Shown here piece after piece: positions 62,351-64,000 of a stretch of 64,000 bases of DNA. The position numbers were made by a program, and so were the translations under genes. The notes beneath the pieces were generated by a model that searched no databases, was not told the DNA's origin, and worked only from the letters and a program-made list of their open reading frames with translations. The stretch's first letter is position 1; every line of letters starts with the position of its first letter. The DNA is from Actinomycetales bacterium (lineage in GTDB: Bacteria; Actinomycetota; Actinomycetes; Actinomycetales; Dermatophilaceae): contig JADJTP010000003.1 of NCBI GenBank assembly GCA_016711095.1, forward strand, positions 558,001-622,000, read 5' to 3'.

Positions 62351-63406
62351 CTAGGCGAGCGCCGCGCCGAGGAGGCTGAGGGTCTGCTCGCGGGCCGGGG
62401 AACAGTCGGTTGGCGTGCCACGAAGTGCGCCCGCTACCGGGTGCACCATCACCTCGTCGACCCCGAAGGTGGTCGCGAGCGCGCGCAGTTCCGCAGCCGC
62501 CGACTCGGGTGTCCCGATCACCCAGCGCTCCAGCATCTGACGCGCCAGGTCGCCGCGCTCCAAGGTGAGGTCGCTCTCTTCGACCTCCTCCACAAGCTGT
62601 TGTGCGTGCAGCGGCTGACCGGAGCGCAGCGCGAGCATCGCCCGCAGGTTCGGCAGCGCTAGCCGGTCGGCCTCCTGCTGGGTGGGTGCCACGACGGCGT
62701 TGACGGTGAGGAAGGTACGCGGCTCGGGGTGGTCGGCCGAGGGCTGGTACTCGTCGCGATACAGCGCGAGCGCCTCGGCCGTGCCCCGGCCGGAGAAGTG
62801 GTGGGCGAACACGTAGGGCAGCCCCTTTTCAGCGGCGAGCCTGGCCGAGTAGTCGGACGATCCCAGCAACCAGACGGCCGGCACCGATGTCGCGTTCGGC
62901 GTCGCCCGGAGCACGTGGGTCCTACCCGTCAGTCGAAGCCCGACGCCGTTGGGCGAAAGCATCGCCATGATGTTGTCGACATGCTCGGGGAAGCGCGCGA
63001 CCGCGTCATCCTCCACGCCGCCGCCGCCGTGTCGCAGCGCCCACGCGGTGACCTGGTCGGTGCCGGGCGCCCGTCCGATCCCGAGGTCGATCCGCCCGGG
63101 GTGGGCCGCCTCGAGGAGGGCGAACTGCTCGGCGACGACGAGCGGCGCGTGATTGGGAAGCATCACGCCGCCGGACCCGACGCGGATGCGCTCGGTGACC
63201 GCCGCCACCATCGCGACGAGCACCGGTGGGTTGGTCGCCGCCACTGCGGGCATGTTGTGGTGCTCAGCGAGCCAGTACCGCCGGAAGCCAAGCTGGTCGG
63301 CAACCTGGGCCAGTCGGCGGGTCGCGGCAAGGGCATCCGCGGTGCTCTGGTCGGTACGGACCGGCACGAGGTCAAGGACGGAGATGGCGGGGGAGGCGAC
63401 GTTCAC
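62351..63406 (-). CDS. LLM-class flavin-dependent oxidoreductase
   Basis: A 351-residue luciferase-like monooxygenase: 'LGFRRYWLAEHHNMPAVAATNPPVLVAMVAA', 'VGSGGVMLPNHAPLVVAEQFALLEAAHPGRIDLGIGRAPG' and 'AHHFSGRGTAEAL'. The MsnO8-type group of bacterial LLM proteins reads very similarly. It would use FMN or F420; the substrate is not predictable. Start is GTG at 63406. It lies downstream of the sigma factor gene on the same strand but 77 bases apart. Confidence 0.92.
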   Translation of the reverse strand: MNVASPAISVLDLVPVRTDQSTADALAATRRLAQVADQLGFRRYWLAEHHNMPAVAATNPPVLVAMVAAVTERIRVGSGGVMLPNHAPLVVAEQFALLEAAHPGRIDLGIGRAPGTDQVTAWALRHGGGGVEDDAVARFPEHVDNIMAMLSPNGVGLRLTGRTHVLRATPNATSVPAVWLLGSSDYSARLAAEKGLPYVFAHHFSGRGTAEALALYRDEYQPSADHPEPRTFLTVNAVVAPTQQEADRLALPNLRAMLALRSGQPLHAQQLVEEVEESDLTLERGDLARQMLERWVIGTPESAAAELRALATTFGVDEVMVHPVAGALRGTPTDCSPAREQTLSLLGAALA

Positions 63407-63483
63407 CCCCGATGCAGCGGTGCCGCTGGCGGCGCTATTCCCCGGTATGCCGCAGCGGCTTCCCTAACCTGGGTATCTCGGAT

Positions 63484-64000
63484 TTAGGAGGCAGCCGGGG
63501 TGTAGGTAACTCCGAGTTCATCGCGCAGCCGGGCCAAGATGCTCGACAGTAGCCGGGAGACCTGCATCTGGCTCACGCCGAACTGATGGCCGATCTGCTT
63601 CTGGGAGAGACCGTCAACGAAGCGGCGCCGAATGATCAGCCGCTCGCGGTCGGTCAGCTTGGTCAGCGCGGGGTGGAGCCACGCAGCAGTCTCTACAGCC
63701 GTGTAGGGATCGCTTTCGTCAGGCAGAGCGTCGCCTAGCGAGTCGCCGGAGTCGGCATGGGTGGGTACATCCAGTGAAAGGGGGGTGTAGCCACCACCCG
63801 CGACCACTGCCTCCGACAGCTCTCGCGTCTCGATCCCCAGCTCGCGAGCCACTTCCACAGGCGACGGCGCCCTGCGAAGCCTCTGCTGCAAGTCTGGTTC
63901 GACCAACCGCAGTCGGCCGTTCAGCTCTTGGACGCGGCGGGGCGGCCGGATGACCCAACCTTGATCGCGAAAGTAGCGCTTGATCTCCCCAGCGATTGTC
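63484..64000 (-). CDS. SigB/SigF-type RNA polymerase sigma factor (5' end cut by window)
   Basis: The frame is open to the right edge, so regions 1-2 of the protein are missing; the TTG at 63906 is internal. About 171 residues are visible: 'TIAGEIKRYFRDQGWVIRPPRRVQEL' (end of region 2/start of region 3 in stress and sporulation sigma factors), and region 4 'LTDRERLIIRRRFVDGLSQKQIGHQFGVSQMQVSRLLSSILARL' with its helix-turn-helix. The style is that of SigB/SigF group 3 sigma factors. No anti-sigma gene is visible within the window. Confidence 0.88.
   Translation of the reverse strand, partial: TIAGEIKRYFRDQGWVIRPPRRVQELNGRLRLVEPDLQQRLRRAPSPVEVARELGIETRELSEAVVAGGGYTPLSLDVPTHADSGDSLGDALPDESDPYTAVETAAWLHPALTKLTDRERLIIRRRFVDGLSQKQIGHQFGVSQMQVSRLLSSILARLRDELGVTYTPAAS

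Overview
The window is a GC-rich (roughly 70% by eye) chromosomal segment from an actinomycete. It encodes a WXG100 protein, DUF3263- and DUF3349-type proteins, GTG starts with GTGA/ATGA overlaps, a SigB/SigF-type sigma factor and mycothiol-type arsenate reductase chemistry. Gene content and style fit Micrococcales, most likely Dermatophilaceae/Intrasporangiaceae; that placement is an inference. I see no rRNA, tRNA, CRISPR array, prophage or intact IS element. About 60 protein genes cover most of the sequence, and both ends cut through a gene (a MerR-type regulator on the left, a sigma factor on the right).

Layout. 0-6 kb: MerR remnant, HtrA-like membrane protease, HelD/HelR-type helicase, HD hydrolase, DUF4031-NUDIX protein, WXG100 protein. 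6-9.6 kb: groEL behind two tandem CIRCE operators, then a repeat-rich intergenic area and an AbiEi-like gene lying between two copies of an 84-bp palindromic element. 9.7-15.6 kb: glutamine amidotransferase, fdhD, HIT protein, Pit phosphate transporter with a small membrane partner, DUF3349 and DUF3263 proteins, HAD phosphatase and thioesterase. 15.7-21.4 kb: an arsenic-resistance island (ArsC-thioredoxin reductase fusion, ArsP-type permease, small thioredoxin, Acr3, aquaporin, ArsR, second ArsC) with inverted-repeat operators. 21.5-25.4 kb: ung and a thiolase/acyl-CoA dehydrogenase/SDR operon. 25.8-28.3 kb: cobT, cobU, cobS. 28.4-32.2 kb: a PaiB-like protein with a collagen-like insert, an ATP-dependent DNA ligase, CsoR and a DUF2889 protein. 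32.6-40.2 kb: an ArsR-headed operon matching in order M. tuberculosis Rv0081-Rv0087. It is a hydrogenase-like membrane complex whose large subunit lacks the Ni ligands, and its HyfB-like gene is frameshifted. 40.4-43.9 kb: an RND pump with a coiled-coil insert. 44-49.7 kb: a four-gene lipid-modification operon divergent from a CarH-type B12 photoreceptor repressor. 49.6-57.7 kb: MMPL transporter/MarR pair, third 84-bp element, alpha/beta hydrolase, two glycerolipid acyltransferases, thiolase. 57.8-61.8 kb: a TPR protein, a TPR-CHAT caspase-like protease and a cysteine-ladder protein, probably one functional module. 61.9-64 kb: ArfB, LLM oxidoreductase, sigma factor.

Four observations stand out. 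(1) The octamer GTATGCCG/CGGCATAC occurs about 75 times by hand count, where base composition predicts about two. It is present on both strands, in all reading frames and in intergenic hairpins, at a density like that of DNA uptake sequences. (2) An 84-bp element with identical length in three copies and CCGGGGCTG/CAGCCCCGG ends. (3) The CHAT protease neighbourhood with a protein carrying two five-cysteine CxxxC ladders. (4) Several unusual fusions or inserts: ArsC-TrxB, DUF1365-CFA synthase, collagen-like repeats in PaiB, and a coiled-coil hairpin in an RND pump. The cob genes and the B12-dependent CarH-type regulator share the window, so cofactor synthesis and a light response may be linked physiologically.
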